64,000 nt of DNA from Cladocopium goreaui (Eukaryota; Sar; Dinophyceae; Suessiales; Symbiodiniaceae), in assembly GCA_947184155.2 (NCBI GenBank), contig CAMXCT020006630.1, forward strand, positions 295,001-359,000, given 5' to 3'. The notes beneath the pieces were generated by a model, which was not told where the DNA came from, made no database searches, and saw only the letters and a program-made list of their open reading frames with translations. The position numbers and the translations under genes were made by a program. Positions 26,326-38,300 of the stretch are shown here, one piece after another (position 1 is the first letter of the stretch; every line of letters begins with the position of its first letter).

Positions 26326-27356
26326 GTAAGGCAGCGGTGTAACCACATGAACGAGTTGAAACAACAAGGGAAGGTACATGGTCTCATGGTCGTTATGAGA
26401 TCTCATTGTCACATATTGTCAACCCAAGCCATGCCATGAAGATGCTGGGAAAACAATCCATATCAACCAACTCTTGCTTATCTTGCTTTGACCCACGTAA
26501 ACTTTTGGGCCAGAGGTCAAAGAGCAACAGCGTGTGGCTTCTGTGGGTGTCTTGGATCGACGCTTGCGTACAGAGGAGAATAGTCTGAAAAACTCTCATG
26601 GCAGAAAACATCATGAGAATTCATGAGACCGTTTGAAAAGCCTGCTTATGCAAGTTAGACTTAGAATCGGACACGGGACGAAGTGCCTTGTCTTTTCTTC
26701 TCCCTGTTCTCCTGCATGTCTTTCGACTTGCAGGAGCAGCAACACAGCCTGTTGAAGGAAAGAAATTCGATCATTCGCCAACAGGCAGGGTCTGTGGAAA
26801 TGCTTCTGCCAAACGCCACAACATGCAACAAGTTCATGCTGTTACTTAAGATGACTTTAAGACATGCAATGCTGAATTCTGTACCATGCCATAGAACTGT
26901 GCTAGGCAGCAGCTTTGTGCAACCCGAGTACCAGCGAGGCTAGCACAGCATGCTGCACAAACATAAATCAGAGTACACAGATCATGTCGCCATGTTTGGA
27001 TTTCCAAACCATCGTGAGACTTCCACCTGGTCACTAATTGCTCACTTGGCATTTCCAGAGTCTTTCCAAGAACAATGAACAACACAGAAGACCTGGGATT
27101 GCCGGACAAATCATGTGACCGAGTGTCGAGGAAAGAGCGAGTTCAAGAAAGACAATCCAAATCCAGCCACAACAGGGAAAGATAATTATATAACTTAGCA
27201 GCACCCAACACAGTTTTTCCAGAGAGAAACTTGTTCATAACAAGAGAGGTTCCAAGTCTACAAAAACAAACATATTCATTCTGAATATCTATAATCGAAG
27301 GAAGTTTAGAAGTCAAACTTCCGACAATATGGACAGATAAAAAGCAGAGGTGGAGC
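26326..27356. other. No gene identified
   Basis: Short frames only; nothing repetitive of note. Confidence 0.5.
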
Positions 27357-27361
27357 AGAAG

Positions 27362-27419
27362 AATAGAGAAGAGAAGAGAAGAGAAGAGAAGAGAAGAAGA
27401 GAGAAGATCAGAGAAGAGA
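27362..27419. repeat. GAGAA pentanucleotide microsatellite
   Basis: Tandem GAGAA units with one GAAGA interruption, at the left edge of the 27.4-29.8 kb repeat block. Confidence 0.9.
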
Positions 27420-27574
27420 AAGAGTCAGAAGAAAGAAGATGCAGGTGCGCGAAAAGGTAGGAAAGTCGCGAAACACTGTGTTTTTCCAATGATTTGTGGC
27501 TCCGGAGGGTCGAAAAGCAGGCTCGCTAAAGCGGCGGGTGCGGAGCCAGCTGGCCAGATGAGAGATGAAAAATT

Positions 27575-27950
27575 GCACGCCGTTGTGGCGCGAAGCACAT
27601 TTCGAGGTCAAAATGTACAAAACACGCCAGGTCCGGACCACTTTTGGCACTTGAGCTGTCGAAAAAGTGCACGCGGTTGTGGCGCGAAGCACATTTGCAA
27701 GTGAAAAAGCTAAAAGCACGTCACGTTCGGACCACTTTTCGAAGTTGCGATGTCGCAAAAGTGCACGCCGTTGTGGCGCGAAGCACGTTTGCAAGTGAAA
27801 AAACTAAAAACACCTCACGTTCGGAGCACTTTTGGAAGTTAAGATGTCGAAAAAGTGCACGCTGTTGTGGTGCGAAGCACATTTCGAAGTTAAAATGTGA
27901 AAAATACCAGGGGTTCGGACCACTCTTGGACGTTCAGATGTCGTTTCGCG
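27575..27950. repeat. 94-bp tandem repeat, four units
   Basis: Units start at 27575, 27669, 27763 and 27857 with a constant 94-bp period and the core CGTTGTGGCGCGAAGCAC. Units share a CGGACCACTTTTG... half. 94 is not a multiple of 3, so ORFs crossing the array read the unit in rotating frames (HAVVARSTF, TRLWREAH, CGAKHI). The pattern resembles repeats I recall in dinoflagellate gene predictions. Non-coding is the likelier reading. Confidence 0.93.
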
Positions 27951-28260
27951 TGGCAGGCGCAAGGGATTGTGGACCTTGTCAGAAGCGAGCAAAACGTGAG
28001 GTTTTTGTGGCATTTCCAAAATTGATGGCAGGCGTGGGACATTCGAAGAGGATCTGCAAAGGTGCATTTTCCGTGGCAGGCGCAGTACAAGAGACATGTT
28101 CATCAGAGCTGTTAGGAGGTCCGGGCGCTGATTTCCCGAGAGGGCTTGCATTTTGGAGCATTAGATCTTCAGTTTTGGAAACATGATTTTGCGTGACAGG
28201 TGCAGCACTTCGTATGGCCTGGCACCACTTTTTCGTGGCAGGCGCAGTACTTTAGACAGG
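27950..28260. repeat. Region with dispersed CGTGGCAGGCGCA motif
   Basis: CGTGGCAGGCGCA or close variants occur at about 27949, 28070 and 28234, with a further CGTGACAGGTGCA at 28193. They form spaced copies between the 94-bp and 52-bp arrays. Confidence 0.7.
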
Positions 28261-28330
28261 TGGAGTGGAAAAATCGCAAAACCCATTGGTACGAGGCCGT
28301 CAGCTTTGCACTCGACTTTCCATTTTTGAA

Positions 28331-28512
28331 GGATGTCTCGCAGAATTGCTTTGTGTTTGATGTTGTCAAGTTAAAAAAATGAGGAAGTCTCGCAGAATTG
28401 CTTCGTTTTTGATGTTGTCAAGTGCAAAAATTGAGGAAGTCTCGCTGAATTGCTGCGTTTTTGATGTTGTCAAGTTAAAAAACCGAGGCAGTCTTGCAGA
28501 ATAGCTTAGTTT
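28331..28512. repeat. 52-bp tandem repeat, about 3.5 units
   Basis: Units begin GGAAGTCTCGCAGAATTGCT at about 28331, 28383, 28434 and 28487, with TTTGATGTTGTCAAG inside. They are 85-95% alike by eye. Confidence 0.93.
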
Positions 28513-28519
28513 TCAAGCT

Positions 28520-29170
28520 TGCAGATAGATAGACAGACAGAGAGATAGATAGATAGATTAGGTTAGAATAGATTAGATTAGCTTAGTTTAGATTAGATAG
28601 ATTAGATTAGAACAGATTAGATTAATAGATAGATAGATAGATAGATAGATAATTAAATTAGATTAGATTAGATTAGATTAGATAGAATAGATAGAATAGA
28701 TAGAATAGATAGAATAGATAGAATAGATAGAATAGATAGAATAGATAGAATAGATAGAATAGATAGAATAGATACAATAGATAGAATAGATAGAATAGAT
28801 AGAATAGATAGAATAGATAGAATAGATACAATAGATAGAATAGATAGAATAGATAGATTAGATAGATCAGATAGATCAGATAGATTAGATAGATTAGATA
28901 GATTAGATAGATTAGATAGATTAGATAGGTTAGATAGATTAGATAGATTAGATTAGAAAGATTAGAAAGATTAGATTAGATTGATTAGATTGATTAGATT
29001 GATTAGATTGATTAGATAGATTAGATAGATTAGATTGATTAGATTGATTAGATTGATTAGATTGATTAGATTGATTAGATTGATTAGATAGATTAGATTA
29101 GATTAGATAGATAGATAGGTAGGCAGATAGGTAGATAGGTAGATAGATTAACAGCTAGACAGGTAGACAG
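28520..29170. repeat. Complex GATA/ATTAG microsatellite, 650 bp
   Basis: Runs of AGATA, AGAATAGAT, GATTAGAT and ATTGATTAG units change one into another without unique sequence between them. Confidence 0.97.
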
Positions 29171-29179
29171 ATAGACAGA

Positions 29180-29765
29180 TAGACAGCTACAACTACAACA
29201 ACGACAACTACCACTACACTATACTACTACAACTGCAAATATACTACGCTACAGTACACTACACATACTACACTGCACTGCACTGCACTCAGCTACAACT
29301 ACGACTACAACTACGACTACAACTACGACTACAACTACACTACACTGCACATACTACACTACACCACATTACACTACACTACACTAATTCCATTGCACTA
29401 CACTACAACTGCAAACACAACTACAGCTACACCCACACTACATTACACTGCACTACACTACACTGCACTGCACTGCACTCAGCTACAACTACAACAACAA
29501 CAACTACTACTACTACTACTAGTACTACTACTACTACTACTACTACAACTACTACTACTACTACTACTACTACTACCACACACCCACAACCACAACCACA
29601 ACCACAACCACAACCACAACTACACTACATTACACTACACAACACTACATTACACTACACTAATTACACTGCACTACACTACAACTACAACTACACTACG
29701 CTACACTACACTAATTACACGACATTACAGATATTACAGCTACAGCTCCACGACACTACACTACA
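29180..29765. repeat. ACTAC/CTACA microsatellite, 580 bp
   Basis: Almost wholly A, C and T on this strand: ACTAC, CTACACTG, ACT and CCACAA units. It abuts the GATA-type block. The Thr/Tyr/Leu-rich ORF through it is a by-product. Confidence 0.97.
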
Positions 29766-30458
29766 TCCAGCAGTTTTGGTAAGGTGACCACTGCAACCAT
29801 TGCAACCACTCCAAAAAACACAACTCCAACCACCTGTCGGTCCATCGGTGGATTCGCTCTGCCATCCGCGATTCACAACAACCAACCTCTCCCATAGCTT
29901 TCCTATTTTTGAAACTTCCGCCACCGCCTTGTGCGGCACTACTGGCAATTATAGAGAACGCAGAATGAATTTCATAGCAAGAAAAGTTCTAAAACTGCCA
30001 AAAAAATATATTTACACATTTATCATATATTAGAACTATCAAGGGGTTCAGAATGCTCATTTGAGATGACGATGTTTGCGACCTTTCCAGCATGAGTGGA
30101 TGATGAGAACAAGACGTCAGACTCATTAGACCTTATGACAAACTGGTTGTTTTGAAAGAGAGGTCGCACTATAATTCACTAAGTTTGCACTGGAGCGCTT
30201 TGCGTGCAGCTGACTTGTGGAAGAACTTGTGCCTTCACTAACCAAATGCCAACCAACATCTCTGTTTCTGAAGCCATTGTTGTTACTCCTCAAGGTTGCG
30301 CGGCAATCTCTCTATCTTTCTACATTTACTGGGCAGCCCTTCGCTACCTTTCAGATTTTTTCACGTCCTCAAGTTAAGATGGGAATTGGAGAGAAAAGTG
30401 ATAAGTTTAGATTTTGATTTTGCTTGTTTCGTGTTTTGGCTTTTGGGGTTTTCTCGAG
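29766..30458. other. No gene identified
   Basis: 29870-29955 (CCCATAG...AACTTCCGCC...GGCAATTAT) resembles 59030-59115. Both follow microsatellite blocks, so it may be part of a dispersed repeat. Confidence 0.4.
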
Positions 30459-30674
30459 TGTGTTGAGGTACAGCAGCGTATCCGTGCCTTCCGAGAACGG
30501 TTTGCTCTGGATGCTGAGCGGCAGTCGCAGATCCCAGGACGCAATTTGATAAGCTTGAGACATCCTGAGACTTATCTATTGGCATTGCGGGACAGACTCG
30601 CGATCACCAGAGACGATGTCAGAAGCACAGTTTTTGCCAGCAATCCGCTGGAGGATACAACCAAGCATATACAA
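30459..30674 (+). CDS. Candidate internal exon, unknown conserved-looking protein
   Basis: After GTTTTCTCGAG the frame reads VQQRIRAFRERFALDAERQS, then GRNLISLRHPETYLLALRDR and LAITRDDVRSTVFASNPLED. The long frame and strong codon pattern make this the best unassigned exon in the left half. A GC donor (ACAA|GCATGG) would end it; otherwise it stays open to 30827. No family recognised. Confidence 0.52.
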
Positions 30675-30949
30675 GCATGGGCATTTCATGCGTCCCCCGG
30701 CCTTTGTTTTAGAAAAGAAGAAATAGCTTTCGGGGCGAGCTGTGAATGTTGTGAATTTGTTACCAATGTTACCAGTTGTTGTCCTCTTCCCGTTGATCTG
30801 ACGTCAGACGTCAGTATACGTCAGTGACGCCAGTGACATCCGTGTAGGTCCATGGACTGGAATCGCCACATCGAAACACAGCTCCGAGAGGAGATGCAGA
30901 AATACCTGGGGGAATCGTGCAAAGAACAAGCTGCTGGAAGACAACAACA

Positions 30950-30995
30950 AGAACAAAAACACGTAGAAGAAGAAGGAGAAGAAGAAGAAGAGCAA
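30950..30995. repeat. GAA-rich tract
   Basis: Purine run AGAAGAAGAAGGAGAAGAAG and flanks. Confidence 0.8.
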
Positions 30996-31279
30996 TACAC
31001 ACTATTTAATCAGTGACTGGCGGTAGTAGAAACCAGTAAGAAACACGTCAGGAAAGGTCTGAAAGATTTGCAAGTACCGTGGAACAAACAATAAGTGGCA
31101 TGTTTTGAGTAGAGCCTCTTAGAGACATACACTTAGACACTTTAGGCGTCTCCGTTCACAATTGATGTTGCATTCCTTTAACGCCATTTTTGTTTGGTAC
31201 AGTAGAAAGATGTTCTCACATGTTTGACATTTTGTGTACACAATGTACATACAGACACGCACGTATATATCTACATTCA

Positions 31280-31440
31280 CTATAATAAAAAAATGCATAC
31301 ATATGCACACATACATATGCACGCATACATATGCGCACATACATATGCGCACATACATATGCATACATACATATGCACATACATACATATGCACATACAT
31401 CCATCCATGCATGCATGCATACATACATACATACATAATC
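31280..31440. repeat. ACATACATATGCAC microsatellite array
   Basis: Alternating purine-pyrimidine units (CATATGCAC, ATGCATAC) for about 160 bp, ending in CATACATA. Confidence 0.93.
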
Positions 31441-31477
31441 ATATGTATATATATATACGGACAGTTCAGAAAAACAG

Positions 31478-31876
31478 AGTTGAGAAGAGTAGCGTAGTGG
31501 AGAGCAGAGAAGAGTAGAAGAAGAGTAGAGTAGTGTAGAGTAGAGGAGTAGGGAGGGGAGAGGAAGGAGAGAAGAGCAGAGTAGCGTAAAAGTAGCGTAG
31601 AGAGTAGACAAAACTAGAGCAGAGAGTAAATTGGAGTAGAGTGGAGTAGGGGAGAGGAGAGGAGGAGGGGAGGGGGGAGGAGGCGAGAGAAGAGCAGAAT
31701 AGAGTAGAGCAGAGTAAAATAGAATAGCAGGGTAGGGGAGAGTAGAGAGTAGGGGAGGGGAGGAAGGAGAGGAGAGAGAGCAGAAGAGACGAGGAGAGTA
31801 GAGCGGAGCGGGGTGGAGAAGAGAAAAGTAGAGCAGAGAAGAGCGGAGAAGAGAAGAAAAGAGAGAAGCAGAGTCA
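31478..31876. repeat. Polypurine tract, GAGTAGAG-type, about 400 bp
   Basis: Almost exclusively A and G with scattered T and C in AGAGTAGAG and GGGGAGGAG motifs. ORFs on the minus strand through it (Ser/Leu-rich) are by-products. Confidence 0.95.
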
Positions 31877-31913
31877 TCATGCCTTTTTCAGCAGCATTAG
31901 TGGATAGCTGATT

Positions 31914-31969
31914 TGGCGCGACCTTTTTGCCAACTTTAGCTTTAAAATTGAAAGTAAAAGGTCGCGCCA
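31914..31969. other. Perfect 14-bp inverted repeat (hairpin)
   Basis: TGGCGCGACCTTTT at 31914-31927 and its exact reverse complement at 31956-31969, with a 28-base loop that itself contains ACTTT...AAAGT. It directly follows the polypurine tract. Confidence 0.85.
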
Positions 31970-32223
31970 CATGTTCTCTCGGTACCCATCTCTCCTTGCC
32001 CAACCAGTTTCGTCCCCTTCCTTTTGGCCTCAAGTTAAATTACATCCACGTACATGATTTTGAAATACGTATACATTATATACTGTTGTTCTCAATCATT
32101 CGTGTTCATTCATTCATTTATGATTCGTTTATGTATTAGTGTATTTGTCTATTTAAAATATATATTATACTTACACTATGTATTTTTGACAAGCCCTGCG
32201 TCCTCCATTTTTGGAATCTTCAG

Positions 32224-33448
32224 GAGATTGCGCTGTGCCGACGCGACGCCCAGCACTGCCGACAACGCCAGGGAGAAGCCCTCGAGGCAAGACCCCATAT
32301 GGTAGCAGCGGTTTAGGGGTAAGCCGAGGCAAGTGTGAATAATCTGTGAAAACATGTATTATTTCATTTTTTCCCCGCTGACTTCCACTGTTGCGTTCGA
32401 CTGTTATTTGTTCATCTTGTTTCCATTGGCACAACACCAAGGCTTGGCATGGAAAAACAATGTTTACATATTGTACTTGTTTCGAGGAATTCACACACAG
32501 GAAAAAATGAGGAAACTGAGCTGTGCCAAACACAAAAAAAGACCAATACAATATGAATTTTGAATGAGGAAGATTGTCTTTGACAACAACACTTTTTAAT
32601 TATTCTGTGCAGTGTTAAGCACAGGTGTAATTGGACCTAATTTGATTTAGTTCACCTTCATAGAACTTCTAGATTTTGTACGCTCTGGAGGCCATTTCTA
32701 TGAAATCTATGCAGCAATGCACAAGGAATCTGAGGCACCAAATTGTCCAAACTTGCAGGGTCAGATGGCTCAAGGGACAAAACCCTAGGGTCGGGGGCGT
32801 CAAGCCCACTTGTAGCTGAGCAGAAGTCAGAGCACGTGAGGCTCGGTATGGCCGTGCCAAAACTGACAGGTATGAAAGCCGGTTTTTGCAAAGCCACAAC
32901 TGTTGAACGCCTGCCTCATCCTGCATCAGATTCCACGGACTTCTGGTGTCGATTAGGTTTCTGTCATCGCTGTACGGAAGTATATTCAACGGCTGCATCA
33001 GTACCTCATCCTTCTGCAAGAGGAAGCCTAAAAAAGATGCAAAAACACTCAGAGAGCGCAGCCACGGCACAGATGGCCCGCCATAGTCATTTGAACTGGT
33101 TAAGCCATTCGGAATCCATTGACATCCATTGACTCTTGTGAAACTGATTTGCACCTAAAAAGTTGATAGACTCTGATAGACCAACATTCCGTAATCGCCG
33201 TAACATTCCATTCATCGACGTAGGCGCCATGCCTGAAGAACGACCTCTCACAGCGCTCGCTGGCGCAGTGGCCGGTGCTGTGGCAGGGGCAGCCACAGGG
33301 GTGGCACGCGCACTCAGGGGGAGCGGTGTTGAAAAAGGTGAAATTGTTCAAAATGATCCACTGCCTACACTGTGCTTAGCTTGCTACGGGGAGAACAGAG
33401 ATGAAGAGAGAAAGAGAGCTATTCCTCTTCGATGTTCAAAAAAGATAA
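32224..33448 (+). CDS. Candidate multi-exon gene with Gly/Ala zipper segment
   Basis: Exons 32224-32301 (ATCTTCAG to CATATG|GTAGCA; EIALCRRDAQHCRQRQGEAL), 32759-32869 (ACTTGCAG to GACAG|GTATGA; GASSPLVAEQKSEHVRLGMA), 33224-33337 (GACGTAG to AAAAAG|GTGAAA; contains ALAGAVAGAVAGAATGVARA) and 33399-33448 (GAACAG to TAA; MKRERELFLFDVQKR). The last three join in phase: G|GC and G|AG both complete codons. The Gly/Ala run looks like a glycine-zipper helix that could enter a membrane. The first exon's link is not proven in phase. No family assigned. Confidence 0.5.
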
Positions 33449-35094
33449 TGAGAAAGAATGAGAAAGCCACATAAAGCTACCCAAGTGAAAAGCGTCACCA
33501 ATCACTGATCTGTTGACCTACAGGGTCACCAGGGTCTTCGATTTCTTTAATACGCTTGTGTCCTTCGTGACTATAGCATGACCGGATGCATGACCAGATT
33601 TCCTCAATTTCTTCGAATTCCTTAGGCCATTTTTTTGCTTCTCAGACAGAGAGACAATCGACCTGAGCAAGGACCCAGTATGCCACAGCTCCTTAGCACG
33701 GAAGGTTGCCATTTGATGATTTGATGTTGTGTGCAAAGCGTGCAAGGCATTGCCTGTTCAAATGAATGATGAATGGTTTATTTCAATGTGTTCACTGTCC
33801 CATTTGGTTCAAATGCATGTTGTATCATATTGTATCATGTTGTCGTCTTGCAGGAAGCCGAGACAAAATGCACGTAAACGCCAGAGGTGTGTGTGAATTT
33901 CAAAAGCGCGTTCCGTCTTCTGCAATCGTGCCTCTGTCACCAAGCCGAGGAACGATGGAGGCAATGTACAGGCCAAGGACTATCCTTCCAGACGAGACAC
34001 TCGCAATTCATAATAGAAAGCTGATGACGAACACATGCTTTGGATTCCTTTGGATTGCTCGGATGGTGTTCTGTATTCTTTTACACCAGCCTGGCACTTA
34101 TCTTCTGAAATCAAGACTTTGTGAAAAGTGCCATGCAGGACCAGCGCGCTAAGAAGGCGGGTTTCACCTCAAAATGGACAAAGCCCGCTTTGGACTCAGC
34201 AAAGCATTCCTTGGCGGCGATGAAGTCTTCAGGGAGAGGAGAACATTATCACTAAGCAGAGAAAAGGACAGACCACAAGACTTAGTAAATGCTTGGATCA
34301 CAACTTCTTCGTCAGCATTAATTCCGCAAGCTATCCACTTGTCATTCAGCCTTAAAGTCATTCACTGAAGGTCCCAAAAGGCCCTGTCTTTTTCTGGCCA
34401 AGGTCGTGATTGCAAGTCCAGCTTTGGAGCCTTTGGCTAAGGAGGCAAGTCCAATTCACACATAAGAGGTCCAGGCATGTCAGAAGCTTGGGCGAGGAGA
34501 TGGTTTTGAGATTTGAAATGATGGCATTTATTTATATTTATTTGTGATATGTATCGTGTCATTGCTTGAAAGATAACTGGCATAGACGGGTTGAGCCTTT
34601 CGAAATAGATGGGTCCGGGTCCAATGGTCCGGGTCCAGGTTCGGAAACGACTGGGAGAAGAAGAGTATCCAGAAAGTGCCGGTTGGGGTCCACAGTTTCA
34701 GTGTTCGGCATTTGGGCATCGTGTCGTCACCAACTCTCCTGACTTCAGACAGATTGTATGATTTCAGACTCATGAACTTCAATGCACTTCTCAGGTCCTA
34801 CCGTGACCTTGGATTATTTCAAGTCCAAGGATCCCAACGTAAAGTTGCTTGGGCCCAATTGATAAAGGTCTGTCTGTCTGTTTGTCTGTCTGCGCATCTC
34901 TGTTTGCATTTGTACGTGCTTTTCCAGTTTTCAAGGCATCAGCGGTTTTTTGAAGACCAAAACATCAAAACGTGTCCGACAAGAAAACCTGAGTCCATAG
35001 ACTTCGATCCTACTTGTTGATCTTTTCGGCATTTCGTTTATTTTTGAATCCAGCACGAGGCAAATCAAGGCAAGCCAAGTGTCCGGAATTTCAG
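33449..35094. other. No secure gene
   Basis: A possible exon starts at 34795 after CACTTCTCAG, with two open frames (VTLDYFKSKDPN before GTAAAG, or SYRDLGLFQVQGSQRK to GTCTGT). The first could be a PRPP synthetase N-terminal piece. 34164-34360 is open on both strands without clear splice sites. Confidence 0.35.
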
Positions 35095-35331
35095 AATGGC
35101 CACTGAAGTGTTGGGCATTGTTGGGCAAGGATCCTTTCATGGAGGATATGGAGGGATGTAGAGTCTACTTGGAATATTCAAGCGCCGAACATCTTGATTG
35201 TAAGCCGTTGCAGGCCCTGCGCACAGCCAGGTTTAATTGGACACGAGTCGTCGGTCGAAAGATCATTTTCCTATTCGACACCGTGGACCAAAGCCGATTC
35301 TTTGAACAGTGTCTGGGCAATACGTGCAAAG
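35095..35331 (+). CDS. Candidate 5' exon of the PRPP synthetase gene
   Basis: The frame is open from a TTTCAG acceptor to AAAG|GTGTGC. It contains GRKIIFLFDT followed by SRFFEQ, which resembles the 'RGxHVAFLASF...FEQ' segment of PRPP synthetases, but the family's W..FPDG motif is not evident. It lies upstream in the same direction. It could instead belong to a separate gene. Confidence 0.4.
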
Positions 35332-38300
35332 GTGTGCAAAAAGACTGTTGACCTCATGTTGACTATGACATACTATGACTATAGGAAATCTATGGAAATC
35401 TTCTCATGTTTGTTTCCATGACCCTTGCTGTGACCCGTTCTGCTGTCTTGCTGTCCCTTTCTCTGTGGGCCCCTCACCCCAGCATTCCTCGAAGGACATG
35501 ACATAAACACCTCCATCTTTCACCACCTTTCAATGTCTCAACATTGTCTCGACCCAGACTTCACCAAGTCCGTGGAAGTTTTCTGCAGGTTTCCACTTGC
35601 TATTTCATGTTATTTTCCTTTCGTGCAAATTTGCAGCTTTGTTCCTCCCTGCGCCTCTGAGCAAGTGCTGTTTAGAGCCATTCTTGCACACCTGCTCGTC
35701 AGTCCCTGTTCCTATGTCCCGTTCTTGAAGATCAAGGCTTTTGTCATGATTGTTCGTATGGATGGAAAGAGGGTCCTCAGCTTGCTTTTTACTGGCTTTC
35801 CAATGTGAAGTGTTTTTGCGTTTCATAAGTTTGGAGAAGCGCGTGCAAGTTGAACACGAGTTCTACCAATTTCGGGTTAACGTGGTTTTTGTCACTTGGG
35901 CAAAGCTGTTTGAATCTCAGGTTGTCTCTTTTGCAGGCGCAGCTGTTGTCTTTGAACCTACTGAGTTTGCTGTCTTGCCTGAACAAAGCCATTCTGCAGC
36001 CGGACCACGGCTTTGTGTTTGGCAATGTGAACCACAATCCTTGATCAAGTAGAAGTCGATTTTTGCCCTCCATGATCCTCCATGCTTGCTTCGTTCTTGG
36101 AAATTGTATGAAATCATCTACTTTTATTTCACGCTATGCTACATTTGGGCAGGCGTTGCAGGGCTTTGCTGTACCCGATGGTGAGGACAAAGGCACCAAG
36201 TGGAAGACCTATGCCGCTCTGCAAAACATCTCTTGGTCTTCCCTTGATGCACGATGCACACAACGCACGTTTGAAGATTTGAAGACTCAGTGCAAGGCAC
36301 TGCAAGGTGTTTTTCATTGTTGTTGGTGCAAATGCCAAACTATTGCAGAGTTATGCAGTGACACTACCTGACACATTCACACACTGTTCTCCACTGTGAT
36401 TCAAAGGACCACTCCTGCGGTATTCCACTGAGGTCAATGCTGGGGCTTACTCCTGGGGCAGGGCATCACACATCACCGTGGTTCTTCCGCCGCTGAGCTC
36501 ATAAGTTTTAAAGAACAAAACTCCAACATTTTGTTGTGATAATTGTGATAGCGTTGTGGATTTACAGATTGCACAAACGATTGAGAAGGTTTTTCTGGTC
36601 TCAAGACACTAACCCATTCTGCACAAATAAAAGCAGAGAGGGGAGACCGATCAATGCCATGTCTATAATCTACTGGTGCAGAACCATATTGAACCATATT
36701 GAACCTCGTCAGCTTTATATTTCATCTATTTTCATTTGGTTCGATCAGACGTTCACTTTGACTTCCAGGTGGTATCGACCATGTCAGATGGAACGCACCA
36801 GTCGCTGGCACCTCACTGATGACAAATGGGTCAATAACAATGCAGAGGTGCCGCTGGAGAGACCAACTGAAAGAGCTTCGAAAGACTTGGTAGTTCTTTT
36901 TTTGGATCTGATTTTATTAGACATGTTTTAGATCATTTTAGGATATACGTTGATATTTTGGGAAGCTGCGGCGAGGGGTAAGGTGCCAACAGTTCTGCAG
37001 TTTTCTGTGCCATCCGGTTTTTCATGTCGGACTCCATGTGCACAGGGCCAGTGGCTTGATGTGCCCAACGCATTGCGACTTGGTATGGTTGAGACATGCT
37101 AAGACCCTGAAATTCTAGAACTGTCCACATTGAAATTGATAAATCTCGCTTCTGAATAAAAAACGTCCTTTAAGTATTGTAGTCTGAGAGACCGCGTGGA
37201 GTCTGTTTTTTCTTGAGGATTGTTGATACTGTAGCAGTAGCAGTTGCATGCAATCGTGCCCGTCTTTCAGTTTCCGTCAGAAGCGTTTTTGCCGAAGATG
37301 TACTTGGATTTGGCCAGGTACATGGCACGGCTGCTCGCAACACCAGGTTCAGTGCCCCCACTGCCGGGCCCTAACAGCTCCATGGATGGCATGTGGGGGC
37401 CCCGGTGAGCGGGTTCAGAGAAACTGTCGGCTTTGTTTTCAAAAGACTGTTTGCCAACTATGAAGTTTCTTGTTGGTTTCTTGTTGTTAGTCTAGGAATA
37501 TTGAGAGTGACGATCTCTACGTATTGGGATCTTGCAAGAAACATATAGTGGCACAGTCTTGGCAGCAGTGAATTCTGGATGTAGAGCTTGCTTACAATGG
37601 AGTACATGCGAAATAGATTGCATCAGCAAGCACACGCAGGCCACTCAATCCACTTTGGAGCCTTGGATTGCAGACATGCACATTTGCTGCGCTCAAATGG
37701 CAACATGTTTTCGACATGTTTCGACCGTTGTTTGCCACGCTCCTGCTTTGTTTTTTGCGTTCCATTTGAAAACCACGTCCTGAGCGATGGATCCATGAGG
37801 TCCTGCGGACATTTAACATTTTTTCCAGATATCTACGTGTGTATCTATATAATTATACATATACGACATATACATATACATATACATACATATATATATA
37901 TATTACATAGATATATATATATATATAATGCGTTCACAGAAGCGGCACACAATTTATATCAAAGTGTATCAGACACGCAAGGGTCTATGAATTTGTGACA
38001 GGAATTGTATGTCAGGCCTTCTGGTGCGCCAAGGCGTCCACCGTTGGAGCTCCTTTTCGTGGAGCTCCATGAAGAAGCTCCCGTGGCCCGCTCTGTGAGT
38101 GACCTTGGTGCCACCATTAGGCCATGGGATGGCCATGGGATGTACCGTGAAACAACATGGCGCCATAGGAATTTCGAAGGGACATAGATGCCAAGTGCCT
38201 GATTTGTATAGCGCGCCCATATAGTTTGTATGATAATAGTAAGAATAAGAATTGCTGAACTGGACAGGTTTATGGCCCCCTGGTTTCCTCTCTTTCCCAA

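Noticed and set aside
27644-28186. 180-codon + ORF as a real protein
   Set aside because: It is the 94-bp repeat read in rotating frames; no splice or start evidence.
29393-29782. Thr/Tyr/Leu-rich 129-codon ORF
   Set aside because: It lies wholly within the ACTAC microsatellite, where all frames are low-complexity.
31614-32033. 139-codon minus ORF, Ser/Leu/Pro-rich
   Set aside because: Most of it is the complement of the polypurine tract.
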